From Tannerella sp. (GTDB taxonomy: Bacteria; Bacteroidota; Bacteroidia; Bacteroidales; Tannerellaceae), in the NCBI GenBank assembly GCA_031277235.1, contig JAITMT010000205.1:1-26980 (forward strand): a DNA stretch of 26,980 nucleotides. The letters run 5' to 3'. Positions 1 through 6,782 of the stretch are shown here, one piece after another. The notes beneath the pieces were generated by a model, which was not told the DNA's origin, did not search any database, and saw nothing but the letters and a program-made list of their open reading frames with translations. Numbering within the stretch: position 1 is the first letter of the stretch; every line of letters starts with the position of its first letter. Both the position numbers and the translations under genes were made by a program.

Positions 1-2
1 CT

Positions 3-854
3 TTTATGAAGGCTCCCAATGGAAAGGATTCCAATCTGGGTGAAGCGGACTGGTTGTTGGCTCGGACTGATGGATTCAAGGAGAGGTTTGGGGACTGGGA
101 ACTTAAATATAAAGAAGTAAATATCCTTGAAACTGTTTTATTTCCATTTAAAAATAACGCGGAAGCCAAAGTATGAGCAGAAAAGAACATTGTTGGGAAT
201 TATAATAATTCTACAATTGGTGAATATCAAATATCGAATATAGCTATCAAAAAATATTTACATGAGAGTTCTGCTGCCAAAAGCGATAATAGGGATATAC
301 ATCATAGTGTCTTACGTATTTTGCCGAATGTAATTGACAATTCCATTATCGGAGAAAAACATCCTGATTATTTGAAAAAAGACGGAATAAGAGATTCTGA
401 AAATGAAATTAATCCTGACGTCAATATTTATAGATTATATGGATCCGTTATGATTGATGGAAATTATTATCGTATAAAAACAACATTAAAAGAGTATAAT
501 AACAAGAATATGAAGTCAAAACCTCATAGTTATGAAGTAACAAATATAGAATTGTTAGAAGGCACCACCGCCCCGATTCAAAAGTCCTTAACAACCGCCG
601 AACAAACGAATGGAAACATCGGTAATGCAACGAAAGGCGGGCTTTCAACTTCTAACAAATCCATATCGGCTGCAAAGTTACTAAAAGGAGTTGAGAAATC
701 CTACGAAAAGGGAAAATATATTTTAAACGACCATTCTAATGCTATTGATGCTAACGGCGAGCCTCTTGCTTCTGCTGTTGAATCTTATAGATTATCAGAT
801 GCTTTTGGGGTTTCGGATGAGGACTTGGAAGAGATAATCAACAAGTGCAAATAA
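3..854 (+). CDS. C-terminal end of a phage large polyvalent protein, LPD3-like cassette, with one in-frame TGA
   Basis: The frame enters from the left edge and reads to TAA at 852-854, broken only by TGA at 174-176. The first part carries the linker FMKAPNGKDSN and the anchor LLARTDGFKERFGDWE, which recurs in polyvalent proteins just before exchangeable C-terminal domains. After the TGA the frame continues with NIVGNYNNSTIGEYQI, a YLHESSAAKS block, a HPDYLKK segment and NIYRLYGSVMIDGNYYRIKT, which I recognise as resembling the LPD3 family found beside BECR-type nuclease cassettes. It ends with the tail ANGEPLASAVESYRLSDAF, also present in the next cassette. TGA falls where Trp would fit (V-W-A-E-K-N-I-V-G). 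Either this is a nonsense-damaged remnant, or TGA is read as Trp. If only the 3' part is translated, TTG at 321 could start it. Family call moderate; exact domain name uncertain. Confidence 0.6.
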
Positions 855-891
855 AAAAAAAGCTCGGTGTCAAATGCAAAAGCTTTTGACA
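853..891 (-). terminator. Possible minus-strand terminator after the polyvalent ORF
   Basis: TGTCAAA (868-874) pairs with TTTGACA (885-891). An alternative stem is AAAAGCT (858-864) with AGCTTTT (881-887). On the minus strand it is followed by a run of nine T (853-861). It points away from the promoter at 998-1029, so the two could delimit a short transcript. A weak T4 also lies on the plus side. Confidence 0.4.
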
Positions 892-1035
892 GAACGCCCA
901 AAACGACCCAAGCCATTGTATATAAAGAATCTCCAGGCGGAAGCGTTCAAGACCCGCGCAGTTTATAAACTCGTTGGCGCTTTCGCCGGAGACGTGGCAA
1001 AGATACTGCAAGATTTGCAAACTGTCAAATATTGA
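874..1035 (+). CDS. Small ORF of unknown function, 53 aa
   Basis: ATG at 874 opens a 53-codon frame ending in TGA (1033-1035). It has a basic, proline-rich start (TERPKRPKPLYIKN) and a helical end (VGAFAGDVAKILQDL). It begins 20 bases after the preceding polyvalent ORF. No family is recognised. The overlapping frame 0 also stays open to 969, and an antisense promoter at 998-1029 overlaps the 3' end, so this may be chance or a displaced cassette remnant. Confidence 0.25.
   Translation: MQKLLTERPKRPKPLYIKNLQAEAFKTRAVYKLVGAFAGDVAKILQDLQTVKY
998..1029 (-). promoter_or_regulatory. Bacteroidetes-type promoter, minus strand
   Basis: On the minus strand TTTG (1029-1026), exactly 20 bases, then TATCTTTG (1005-998) matches the Bacteroidetes primary-sigma consensus (-33 TTTG, -7 TAnnTTTG). 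It reads left toward the terminator-like hairpin at 853-891 and is back to back with the plus-strand promoter at 1054-1083. No protein-coding gene lies in that direction. Confidence 0.45.
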
Positions 1036-1053
1036 ATATCGGAAATACGGTTT

Positions 1054-1083
1054 TTTGTCTGTCAAAAATATTTGCTATCTTTG
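1054..1083 (+). promoter_or_regulatory. Bacteroidetes-type promoter before the PBECR3 cassette
   Basis: TTTG (1054-1057), an 18-base spacer and TATCTTTG (1076-1083) fit the consensus, with a slightly short spacer. The first in-frame ATG of the next ORF (1094) lies 10 bases downstream of the -7 box, so the leader would be very short. Confidence 0.5.
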
Positions 1084-1093
1084 TGCTCTTTTT

Positions 1094-1942
1094 ATGCTTG
1101 AAGATAGAATTAAAATGAAGATTAAGGCTGAAATGCAGTTGATTAGAAAATATGCCATGGCTAAGGGGATATTTATGAAAGCGCATAATAGAAGTATCAG
1201 TTCTTTGAATGAAAAACAGTGGTTGATAGCCCGGACGGATGATTTTATGAAATGGTTTGGGAACTGGATGGAATTGGCTGCGATAAAAAGTCGTATTGCT
1301 GAATGGTTGTGTTTTGAGAATATCGAATGGGCTAAAGGAAAATCATTGGAAAAGATAAATGAGAAATTCGGAAATATATTGACGCCTGTGGCTTATATTC
1401 ATCCCGGATACTTGAAATATTTAGATGAGAATATACGGGATAACCGTGTCTATTCGGGGAAAGGATACTTTATCAATCATGTATCAAATAATCATCCGGA
1501 AGTATCCATAAAGGAATATGAGAGAATACAGGAAATTCTTGACAAGCCTGATGAAGTAAAATTGGACAATAGAACTTTTGGCAGGAGATCATTAATCTTC
1601 ATTAAAAGATATGACAGATATTTTGCCGAAGTTGTAAGTATTGACAAGGATTCAGATGGGAAGATGATATTCTACAAGACTATTTATTATAAGGAAAAAA
1701 CTCCACAAAAGAGTTTACCTAATGTGGAGTTGATTCAGTCATTGGTGAACGGGCTTCTCACCATCAGTCCTTCACCCGTAAAGGATGAAGCCGCCATACC
1801 CCGTAATATTTCTGCTCGTAATGACGGTGCAAAGATACAAAACTTTTTGATAATACCCAAAGATTTATCTAAAAAAGTTGATAAAAATGGCGAGCCGCTG
1901 GCTTCGGAGATTGAAAGATATTGCGAATTGATTGATTTTTAG
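1094..1942 (+). CDS. Orphan polyvalent-protein cassette with a PBECR3-like (BECR-fold RNase) domain
   Basis: ATG 1094 is chosen because it follows a promoter; the frame is open farther left without a convincing start. Residues about 25-60 hold the linker and anchor pair FMKAHNRSISS and LIARTDDFMKWFGNW, which marks the point where polyvalent proteins exchange C-terminal domains. Then follows a domain of about 120 residues with YINH-type and HHPEVS-like features (YFINHVSNNHPEVS), IQEILDKPDEVK, SLIFIKRYDRYFAEVV and MIFYKTIYYKEKTP. This pattern fits phage barnase-EndoU-colicin-RelE-like nucleases (PBECR3), small metal-independent RNases. The tail VDKNGEPLASEIERY repeats the previous ORF's ending. 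Without the large N-terminal body this looks like a displaced cassette, comparable to orphan toxin tips. Catalytic residues were not assigned. Confidence 0.6.
   Translation: MLEDRIKMKIKAEMQLIRKYAMAKGIFMKAHNRSISSLNEKQWLIARTDDFMKWFGNWMELAAIKSRIAEWLCFENIEWAKGKSLEKINEKFGNILTPVAYIHPGYLKYLDENIRDNRVYSGKGYFINHVSNNHPEVSIKEYERIQEILDKPDEVKLDNRTFGRRSLIFIKRYDRYFAEVVSIDKDSDGKMIFYKTIYYKEKTPQKSLPNVELIQSLVNGLLTISPSPVKDEAAIPRNISARNDGAKIQNFLIIPKDLSKKVDKNGEPLASEIERYCELIDF
1695..1731 (-). terminator. Terminator-like hairpin antisense to the PBECR3 ORF
   Basis: AACTCCACA (1699-1707) pairs perfectly with TGTGGAGTT (1723-1731) around a 15-base loop. On the minus strand the stem runs into T's down to 1695. It lies inside plus-strand coding sequence (KEKTPQKSLPNVEL) and downstream of the antisense promoter at 1830-1861. 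It could be a coding coincidence. Confidence 0.4.
1830..1861 (-). promoter_or_regulatory. Bacteroidetes-type promoter antisense to the PBECR3 ORF
   Basis: Minus-strand TTTG (1861-1858), exactly 20 bases, then TATCTTTG (1837-1830), followed by CACC. It matches consensus and spacing. It lies inside the 3' part of the plus-strand ORF and reads toward the hairpin at 1699-1731, so a transcript of about 120 nt is possible. Confidence 0.45.
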
Positions 1943-1969
1943 ATAATTATATGGAAAGGAGAAAACGCT

Positions 1970-2263
1970 ATGAAAGAATTGGATACTGTTGAATTTTTCG
2001 AGTGTTACAAACCGATTTGTAACGAGTGTACTACCATGCCGGAAAGCAAGATTAATGATGCTTTTAAGGGGTATCTGTGAAGTCGCTATGACTTGCGACA
2101 TATTATGAGTAATTTGCAGACGCGGGTTATCTGGACAGTGATAAACCATAAGGATAAGGATGTGCTGATTGCGGGTATTTACGAGCCTGAATCGAAAGGG
2201 TATGTGGTTACGGAAGAGTCTTATCGTGTCCGGGATGTGGGGACTTTGTTTGTTAGGATTTAG
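1970..2263 (+). CDS. Small protein of unknown function, 97 codons, with one in-frame TGA
   Basis: ATG 1970 follows a Shine-Dalgarno-like AAAGGAG at 1954-1960. The frame runs to TAG (2261-2263) with a single TGA at 2078-2080. The N-terminal part is acidic and has a Cys pair in CYKPICNEC. After the TGA come SRYDLRHIMSN, VIWTVINHKDKDVLIAGIYE and a Tyr/Val-rich end finishing in TLFVRI. With TGA read as Trp the junction is GYLWSRYDL. If translation stops at TGA, a restart at an internal ATG (2105) is possible. No family recognised. Confidence 0.4.
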
Positions 2264-2307
2264 TGTTTAGAGTTTTGATAGGCAAAGGCAAAGACTGAGG
2301 ATAAGGA

Positions 2308-2339
2308 TTTGAGACTTTCAGAAATTATTCGCACCTTTG
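2308..2339 (+). promoter_or_regulatory. Bacteroidetes-type promoter for a short plus-strand transcript
   Basis: TTTG (2308-2311), 20 bases, then CACCTTTG (2332-2339). This is one base off TAnnTTTG and has canonical spacing. No ORF follows; two hairpins and a T-tract do. Confidence 0.4.
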
Positions 2340-2344
2340 CGCCA

Positions 2345-2406
2345 TCTCGATAACCAAGTGTTATGCGAGTTACGGAGCCGTTCTACCAGCGGCTCTTGCT
2401 TTTTTA
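2345..2406 (+). ncRNA. Candidate small RNA ending in an intrinsic terminator
   Basis: Downstream of the promoter at 2308-2339. Hairpin 1 is CTCGATAAC (2346-2354) with GTTATGCGAG (2360-2369), one bulged G. Hairpin 2 is GAGCCG (2375-2380) with CGGCTC (2390-2395), followed by TTGC and six T's. The second hairpin also serves as the terminator for the left-hand plus-strand genes. A minimal reading is therefore just a terminator; the promoter and first hairpin argue for a discrete sRNA of about 60 nt. No Rfam family recognised. Confidence 0.4.
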
Positions 2407-2412
2407 AAGCAG

Positions 2413-2438
2413 AAAACGCATGGATTCCTGTCCATGCG
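2413..2438 (-). terminator. Terminator downstream of rtcB
   Basis: CGCATGGA (2417-2424) pairs with TCCATGCG (2431-2438) around a 6-base loop. On the minus strand it is followed by TTTTCTGCTTT. A smaller CCCTC/GAGGG hairpin (2454-2467) lies between it and the rtcB stop. Together with 2375-2406 it forms a convergent termination zone. Confidence 0.65.
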
Positions 2439-2492
2439 ATTTCCGATTGTTTTCCCTCAAATGAGGGATACACTTGGGTATAAAAGTACAAA

Positions 2493-3743
2493 TTATTTTT
2501 TCTTTTTCCAACTTGGTATTGTTTCTGCCGCCTTGAAATTGTATATGGGCTTGATTGTTTTGATGATTCTTACAGTAGGCTTGGTATTGTTGATGATTTC
2601 AGACATGTCCTTGTATGCCATCGGGCTTTCATCTATGGTTTCTTCCCTTACGGAGGTAGAATAGATACCGGTCATCGTCTTTTTGAAATCTTCCATTTTC
2701 AGATTTTTGAATGCGCTGCTTCTGCTCATCAACCTGCCGGCGCCATGCGGAGCGGAATAGTTCCAGTCCGGATTGCCCAAACCTTCGCAAATAAGACTTC
2801 CGTCACGCATGTTGATGGGAATAATCAGTTTCTCGTTCCGTTTTGCCGATACGGAACCTTTCCTCAATATCATGGATTCAGTATCTATGTAATTGTGAAT
2901 CGTCGTAAACTGTTCGTCAATTGCATCTTCCGGAATCTTCAATTTCTTTAAGATAACATTCATCATTGCCTTTCTGTTTAACAGGGCGAAGTATTGAACA
3001 ATTTTCATGTCGTTGATATAATCATCAAAGAGAGAACCTGTTATATAGGCAAGGTCTTTGGGTATGTCGGTCAATACCTGTTTCTTGACTTCCTGTATCC
3101 GCTTCTGAATTTCCCTGTAACGTCCTTCCGATTTCAATCCGGCAATGAGTTCCGCAATATCTTCTCCCCTGTTTTTATTCAGTTGGTTCCATGCCTCATT
3201 CTGATAGTATTCTGCTATTTCTTTTCCCAGATGACGGCTACCCGAATGAATTACAATGTACAGATTGTCTTCTTCATCCCTGTTTGCTTCGATAAAATGG
3301 TTGCCTCCGCCAAGGGATCCGATACTTTTTCTTGCTCTTGTCCTGTTAATTTCTGGGCAACGGATATTTTGGAGGGGAATTTCGTTTACAAATTCATGTT
3401 CCTCATCCCTTAAATCCATACCACTCGGAACATGCTTATAGATTATTTTGTCCAATTTGACAGGATCAAAACTTTTGGCTTGTTTTCTATCCGATTTTAT
3501 CATGGCTACTTCAAGCCCGCATCCAATATCTACGCCAACTATGTTTGGAATAATTTTGTCTGTAACGGTAAGGGATGTTCCGATGGTGCAACCTGCTCCT
3601 GCATGGACATCGGGCATCATTCTGATTTTGCTTCCTTCTATGAATGACTGATTACAGAGGTTTTCTATCTGTAATCTGGATTCTTTTTCCAGAGAATCGG
3701 TGAATACTTTTGCGGAGTTGTATTTTCCTTTTATTTCTATCAT
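2493..3743 (-). CDS. rtcB: RNA-splicing ligase RtcB
   Basis: 416 aa, close to the E. coli RtcB length. RtcB joins RNA ends bearing 2',3'-cyclic phosphate or 3'-phosphate to 5'-OH ends, using GTP and Mn2+. Family marks are in order: MPDVHAGAGCTIG (43-55), VGVDIGCG with the metal Cys75 (69-76), SLGGGNHFIE (143-152), IHSGSRHLG (165-173), IHNYID with His283, and the guanylated His333 in APHGAGRLMSR. It ends in the usual IYNFKA followed by a Lys tail. All key residues are present, so it is probably active. It has its own promoter and a terminator on either side, which insulates it from the long minus-strand gene train. A likely role is RNA repair after host or toxin RNase damage; that is inference. 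Confidence 0.95.
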   Translation of the reverse strand: MIEIKGKYNSAKVFTDSLEKESRLQIENLCNQSFIEGSKIRMMPDVHAGAGCTIGTSLTVTDKIIPNIVGVDIGCGLEVAMIKSDRKQAKSFDPVKLDKIIYKHVPSGMDLRDEEHEFVNEIPLQNIRCPEINRTRARKSIGSLGGGNHFIEANRDEEDNLYIVIHSGSRHLGKEIAEYYQNEAWNQLNKNRGEDIAELIAGLKSEGRYREIQKRIQEVKKQVLTDIPKDLAYITGSLFDDYINDMKIVQYFALLNRKAMMNVILKKLKIPEDAIDEQFTTIHNYIDTESMILRKGSVSAKRNEKLIIPINMRDGSLICEGLGNPDWNYSAPHGAGRLMSRSSAFKNLKMEDFKKTMTGIYSTSVREETIDESPMAYKDMSEIINNTKPTVRIIKTIKPIYNFKAAETIPSWKKKK

Positions 3744-3763
3744 TTTTGTCTATTTTACAAATG

Positions 3764-3795
3764 CAAAGATACTGATTATTTGAAAAAATAAAAAA
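3764..3795 (-). promoter_or_regulatory. Promoter of rtcB
   Basis: TATCTTTG on the minus strand (3771-3764), 20 bases upstream of the start codon. The -33 position reads TTTT rather than TTTG, within the T-tract of the preceding terminator. Confidence 0.5.
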
Positions 3796-3822
3796 AGGCA
3801 GCGGGTTTCACAATCTGCCGCC
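3784..3822 (-). terminator. Terminator ending the long minus-strand gene train
   Basis: GGCAGCGG (3797-3804) pairs with CTGCCGCC (3815-3822) with one mismatch and one wobble. On the minus strand it is followed by a run of seven T, A and six T. It lies between the DnaA-like gene and rtcB and overlaps the rtcB promoter region. Confidence 0.65.
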
Positions 3823-3973
3823 TTTCCCTGTTCGCATTTTAAAAGTAATTCACAACGAACATACATATTAACAATTCACTTATTTAATGAAAAGCCGGAA
3901 ACAATCTGCTTCACAGTGTTTTGCTTCCGATAAATGTAATAAATATATAAAACTATATGTATAAAAAAAGTTG

Positions 3974-4495
3974 TTACTGTTTTAAGTAGAGCGCCTTCAA
4001 TACCTTGTCTGCCATTGTCCGGAATTTTTTATCGTGCGTATAGTTGCTGTTATACATTTCGAGATAGTACCTGATGTTTGAATCGTAGAATACCAGCAGG
4101 GAAGCGATGTCTTTCAGGCTGAAATTATACCTGTCGTACAGGATATACGAGATAATGCACCTCATATCGGTAACATCGCTTTTCCGGGATGAAACCAGGG
4201 TATAAAGGGAGAGCGGAGTGAATATCTCTTCCACTTTGAGATATAGAAGATTGAAAATAATGTCATTGATGTTGGATATTTTGATCGTATCTGTTTTAGA
4301 GACTTCAAATATACATCTGTACTGTTCAATCGCGTTGCTCGACTTGTATGCTATTACCCTTATTCCTTCGAGAATTTCCCTGTTGAAGATGAAGTCGTCA
4401 GGTAAGTATTTCAGTTCGTAGTATTCTGACAGGAGTTTATCGTAATCCCGTGTCTTTTTCATGTCGAGTATTAACATTTGATGTTTCTTTTCCAT
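3974..4495 (-). CDS. Protein with a DnaA domain IV-like C-terminus
   Basis: 173 aa, last gene of the long minus-strand train. The C-terminal 70 residues (SRKSDVTDMRCIISYILY, then FSLKDIASLLVFYDSNIRYY) resemble the DNA-binding helix-turn-helix of DnaA domain IV, where a DxST-type loop contacts DNA; here the loop reads YDSNIRYY. The N-terminal 100 residues are not recognised. There is no AAA+ domain. A second protein of the same general kind is encoded at 8182-8742. A role in replication control or transcription is possible but unproven. Start ATG is preceded by only a weak purine stretch. Confidence 0.5.
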   Translation of the reverse strand: MEKKHQMLILDMKKTRDYDKLLSEYYELKYLPDDFIFNREILEGIRVIAYKSSNAIEQYRCIFEVSKTDTIKISNINDIIFNLLYLKVEEIFTPLSLYTLVSSRKSDVTDMRCIISYILYDRYNFSLKDIASLLVFYDSNIRYYLEMYNSNYTHDKKFRTMADKVLKALYLKQ

Positions 4496-4513
4496 TGCTG
4501 TTTAGTATTAAGC

Positions 4514-4540
4514 CCCTCCCCGTCCCTCCCGTGGGGAGGG
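4514..4540. repeat. GC-rich hairpin with two competing arms
   Basis: CCCTCCCC (4514-4521) can pair with GGGGAGGG (4533-4540). A second CCCTCCC (4524-4530) can pair with the same GGGAGGG (4534-4540) across GTG. It fills the 71-base gap between the KilA-N gene and the next gene. There is no T-tract on either side, so it is not a clear terminator. Confidence 0.5.
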
Positions 4541-4566
4541 AGAAGGATAGAGCAAGGTTGGTTTTA

Positions 4567-5268
4567 TTAAGTAGCAAAGACTTTTGGATAGTTTTTTTCG
4601 TTATAACGCTTTCTTAGATAATTTAGAACTTGGTCGAAATTAGTTAAAAACCCTTCGTTTATCAGGTCTGCAAGTTTCTTTTCAAGTGTTGAGAGTTCGC
4701 GCTGTTTGTCTTCATCTCCGAACTTGTTTCTGATTGCCGGTTCGTGCGAGTTGAAAATGACCCAGTTTAAACCTTCGGCAATCTTTGACATTGCCGGATA
4801 GATAAAGTCTTTTTTTACTATTTTTTGGATTGCTGCTGCCAATGTTCTATATTCGTCTCCTGCTTCATGCCGATACTTTATCATTTCGTCGAAAACGAAT
4901 TTCAAAACATCGTATTTGAATCTCGGGTTTATCCACATGGCAAAATCTATAAATAAAAGTGGGTGCATCCATACAGAAGCAGGTAAACTTCCTCCATGCA
5001 ATAATCCTCTTGTTTTACCTTTTATAACTACCTGTAATTCACCGAAATCGCGAAAAATAGATTTCTCATTTTCTCTTTCAACAATAGTTTCAATGAACTC
5101 TTTTGTTTTTTCAGAAGAAAGAAATTTGTTCATTTCTCTTTTATCTTCATGTTGGATATCGTTATTCCATTGACGCAATAAAGCGTTAGCTTCAAAATAT
5201 CCATCCAGGGTGCGCTGGATAATTTCATAATTACCCATTTTACGAATCATGTTTTGATTTGTTGTCAT
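4567..5268 (-). CDS. KilA-N domain protein
   Basis: 233 aa. KilA-N is a DNA-binding domain common in phages and large DNA viruses. Seen here: RTLDGYFEANALLRQWN (N-terminal strand-helix, with the usual NATDLLK replaced by EANALLR), KFLSSEKTKEFIETI, and the signature core KTRGLLHGGSLPASVWMHP followed by LLFIDFAMWINPRFKYDVL. The C-terminal half (about 130-233) is helical and basic at the end; it holds no recognised second domain. Probably an early regulatory or accessory DNA-binding protein. Start ATG 5268 gives the complete domain. Confidence 0.85.
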   Translation of the reverse strand: MTTNQNMIRKMGNYEIIQRTLDGYFEANALLRQWNNDIQHEDKREMNKFLSSEKTKEFIETIVERENEKSIFRDFGELQVVIKGKTRGLLHGGSLPASVWMHPLLFIDFAMWINPRFKYDVLKFVFDEMIKYRHEAGDEYRTLAAAIQKIVKKDFIYPAMSKIAEGLNWVIFNSHEPAIRNKFGDEDKQRELSTLEKKLADLINEGFLTNFDQVLNYLRKRYNEKNYPKVFAT

Positions 5269-5294
5269 ATTTTTATAATTTTAAATGATTAGTT

Positions 5295-6758
5295 TTAAAA
5301 TAATGTTGTAGGCTGACTGCTTTTTCTTCTTCTTTCAGCCTTTGTTGCGTTGGAGGTTTGGGGCAGCGCCCATCCCTTGATTTTTGCCACGCGACGGTTG
5401 AATGTTTCCCATACCTTTTCATCTACGAACTCGAAGTGCATGGTACCTTTCTTGTAGCCGCGGATACGGAAAAATCCCCATTCGTACCACTGTCCCCATT
5501 GCATGTCCATGCGGCTTATAAAACCACTTAACGTAGAGCAATTTTCATAGGCAACGCCTGTGATATAGCAAAGAGCCTTGACTACATCGTTTATGTATTC
5601 TTCCGAATTGGAGATATGGATTCTTACCCAATTGTTACTGCTCCATTTATCGGATTCGCAAATGTAGGGTATGATGAAACGGCGGTTTACGACATAGTCG
5701 GAATTTGTTTTCCACTTTTCGCCGCCGGTGCAGTTCTCGCTCCATGCAAAAGAACAGATGTTGTCAAAGGCTTCCACGATGACTTCATCCATGCGCGATT
5801 CATGCGTCCCGACAATGAGTTCGAGCATACGGTATATGTTCTTCATCGTGAATGGAACATGTATCTGTGTCTCGACATAGCGGTTTATTTTTTTGCGAAC
5901 GCCATGGGTTATATATTTATCCATGTTCATTTGCTTGAATATGTGACGCCATGCCTGTTTCTGGAGTTCCTTCCTGTACGTTTCCCGTGAGATTTTCGCG
6001 TCGCTATAGTTGTACTTGCCTGTTTCGTATGCGCCGAACTTGATTGAGTTATCGGAGAAGGTTTCGGTCAATTCATTGATTTCGGTAGCAAGGGGTTCTA
6101 TCCTGTCGAACAGTTTGATGGCACTGACATAGCGGTTTACAATTTCACGTATGTAATTGTATTTCAATATTCCGGAATCTACGTCCGGCGTTGTTTCTTC
6201 TTCAAGGGAGAAATAATCGTTGAACTCGTTTTCGCCTGTTCCGGGCTTGTAGAGCCAGAGACAAGATACCCATACATCCGTTTTTCTTTCGGCGTTTTCA
6301 AAACACTGTCCAAGATTGACTTTTCGACCGTACAGGTCTATCAGATTGCTGATCTGTTCCTGCTTTTGGGTCTGGGTTCTTCTACAATCTACCGTGTTTT
6401 CGTTGCAGAGGGATATGACGGTACTGCCTTCGGGGGCTATGTTCCATGCGTGGAGAATGTGGTCTTCATCTGCGGAAAAGGGGGGATTCATTACAATATA
6501 GTCTATGTGGGAAATCTGTTCGGCTTTGAGAGTCAGGAAATCATTTACCATAAATCTACCTTTTGATGCTGCTATGGTTGCAAGGTCGGGGTCTTTTTCA
6601 CAGACGAGCACTTCTTTGGCTCCGTTTTCGTTGAGGTAATCTACTATGTTACCGTTGCCTGCGGAAGGTTCGAGAAAGATGCTGCCGGGGATGTTTACTC
6701 CGGCAAGCATTTCCTCGATTACTTCCCTGGGGGTGGGGTAGAAATCGGGATTGATCAT
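5295..6758 (-). CDS. Adenine-specific DNA methyltransferase with a DUF4942-type C-terminus
   Basis: 487 aa. Motif I is FLEPSAGNGNIVDYL (28-42) and the catalytic motif IV is NPPF (91-94), preceded by YIVM. This is the N6-adenine or N4-cytosine class that uses S-adenosylmethionine. The opening DFYPTPREVIEEML is typical of phage-borne enzymes. The long second half, from about residue 190 (ILKYNYIREIVNRY), with FTMKNIYRMLELIVGTHESR and GYKKGTMHFEFVDEKVWETFN, fits the DUF4942 domain usually fused to this methylase in Bacteroidetes phages. No restriction endonuclease partner is next to it, so it is probably a solitary methylase protecting phage DNA. It lies 26 bases upstream of the KilA-N gene. Confidence 0.85.
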   Translation of the reverse strand: MINPDFYPTPREVIEEMLAGVNIPGSIFLEPSAGNGNIVDYLNENGAKEVLVCEKDPDLATIAASKGRFMVNDFLTLKAEQISHIDYIVMNPPFSADEDHILHAWNIAPEGSTVISLCNENTVDCRRTQTQKQEQISNLIDLYGRKVNLGQCFENAERKTDVWVSCLWLYKPGTGENEFNDYFSLEEETTPDVDSGILKYNYIREIVNRYVSAIKLFDRIEPLATEINELTETFSDNSIKFGAYETGKYNYSDAKISRETYRKELQKQAWRHIFKQMNMDKYITHGVRKKINRYVETQIHVPFTMKNIYRMLELIVGTHESRMDEVIVEAFDNICSFAWSENCTGGEKWKTNSDYVVNRRFIIPYICESDKWSSNNWVRIHISNSEEYINDVVKALCYITGVAYENCSTLSGFISRMDMQWGQWYEWGFFRIRGYKKGTMHFEFVDEKVWETFNRRVAKIKGWALPQTSNATKAERRRKSSQPTTLF

Positions 6759-6782
6759 AAAAAAATTGATTTATTTGAAAAT

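Noticed and set aside
838..1065. 75-codon minus-strand ORF downstream of the antisense promoter
   Set aside because: The start would lie upstream of the promoter's -33 box, and the sequence shows no protein features.
5616..5990. 124-codon plus-strand ORF
   Set aside because: Lies entirely inside the adenine methyltransferase gene in antisense.
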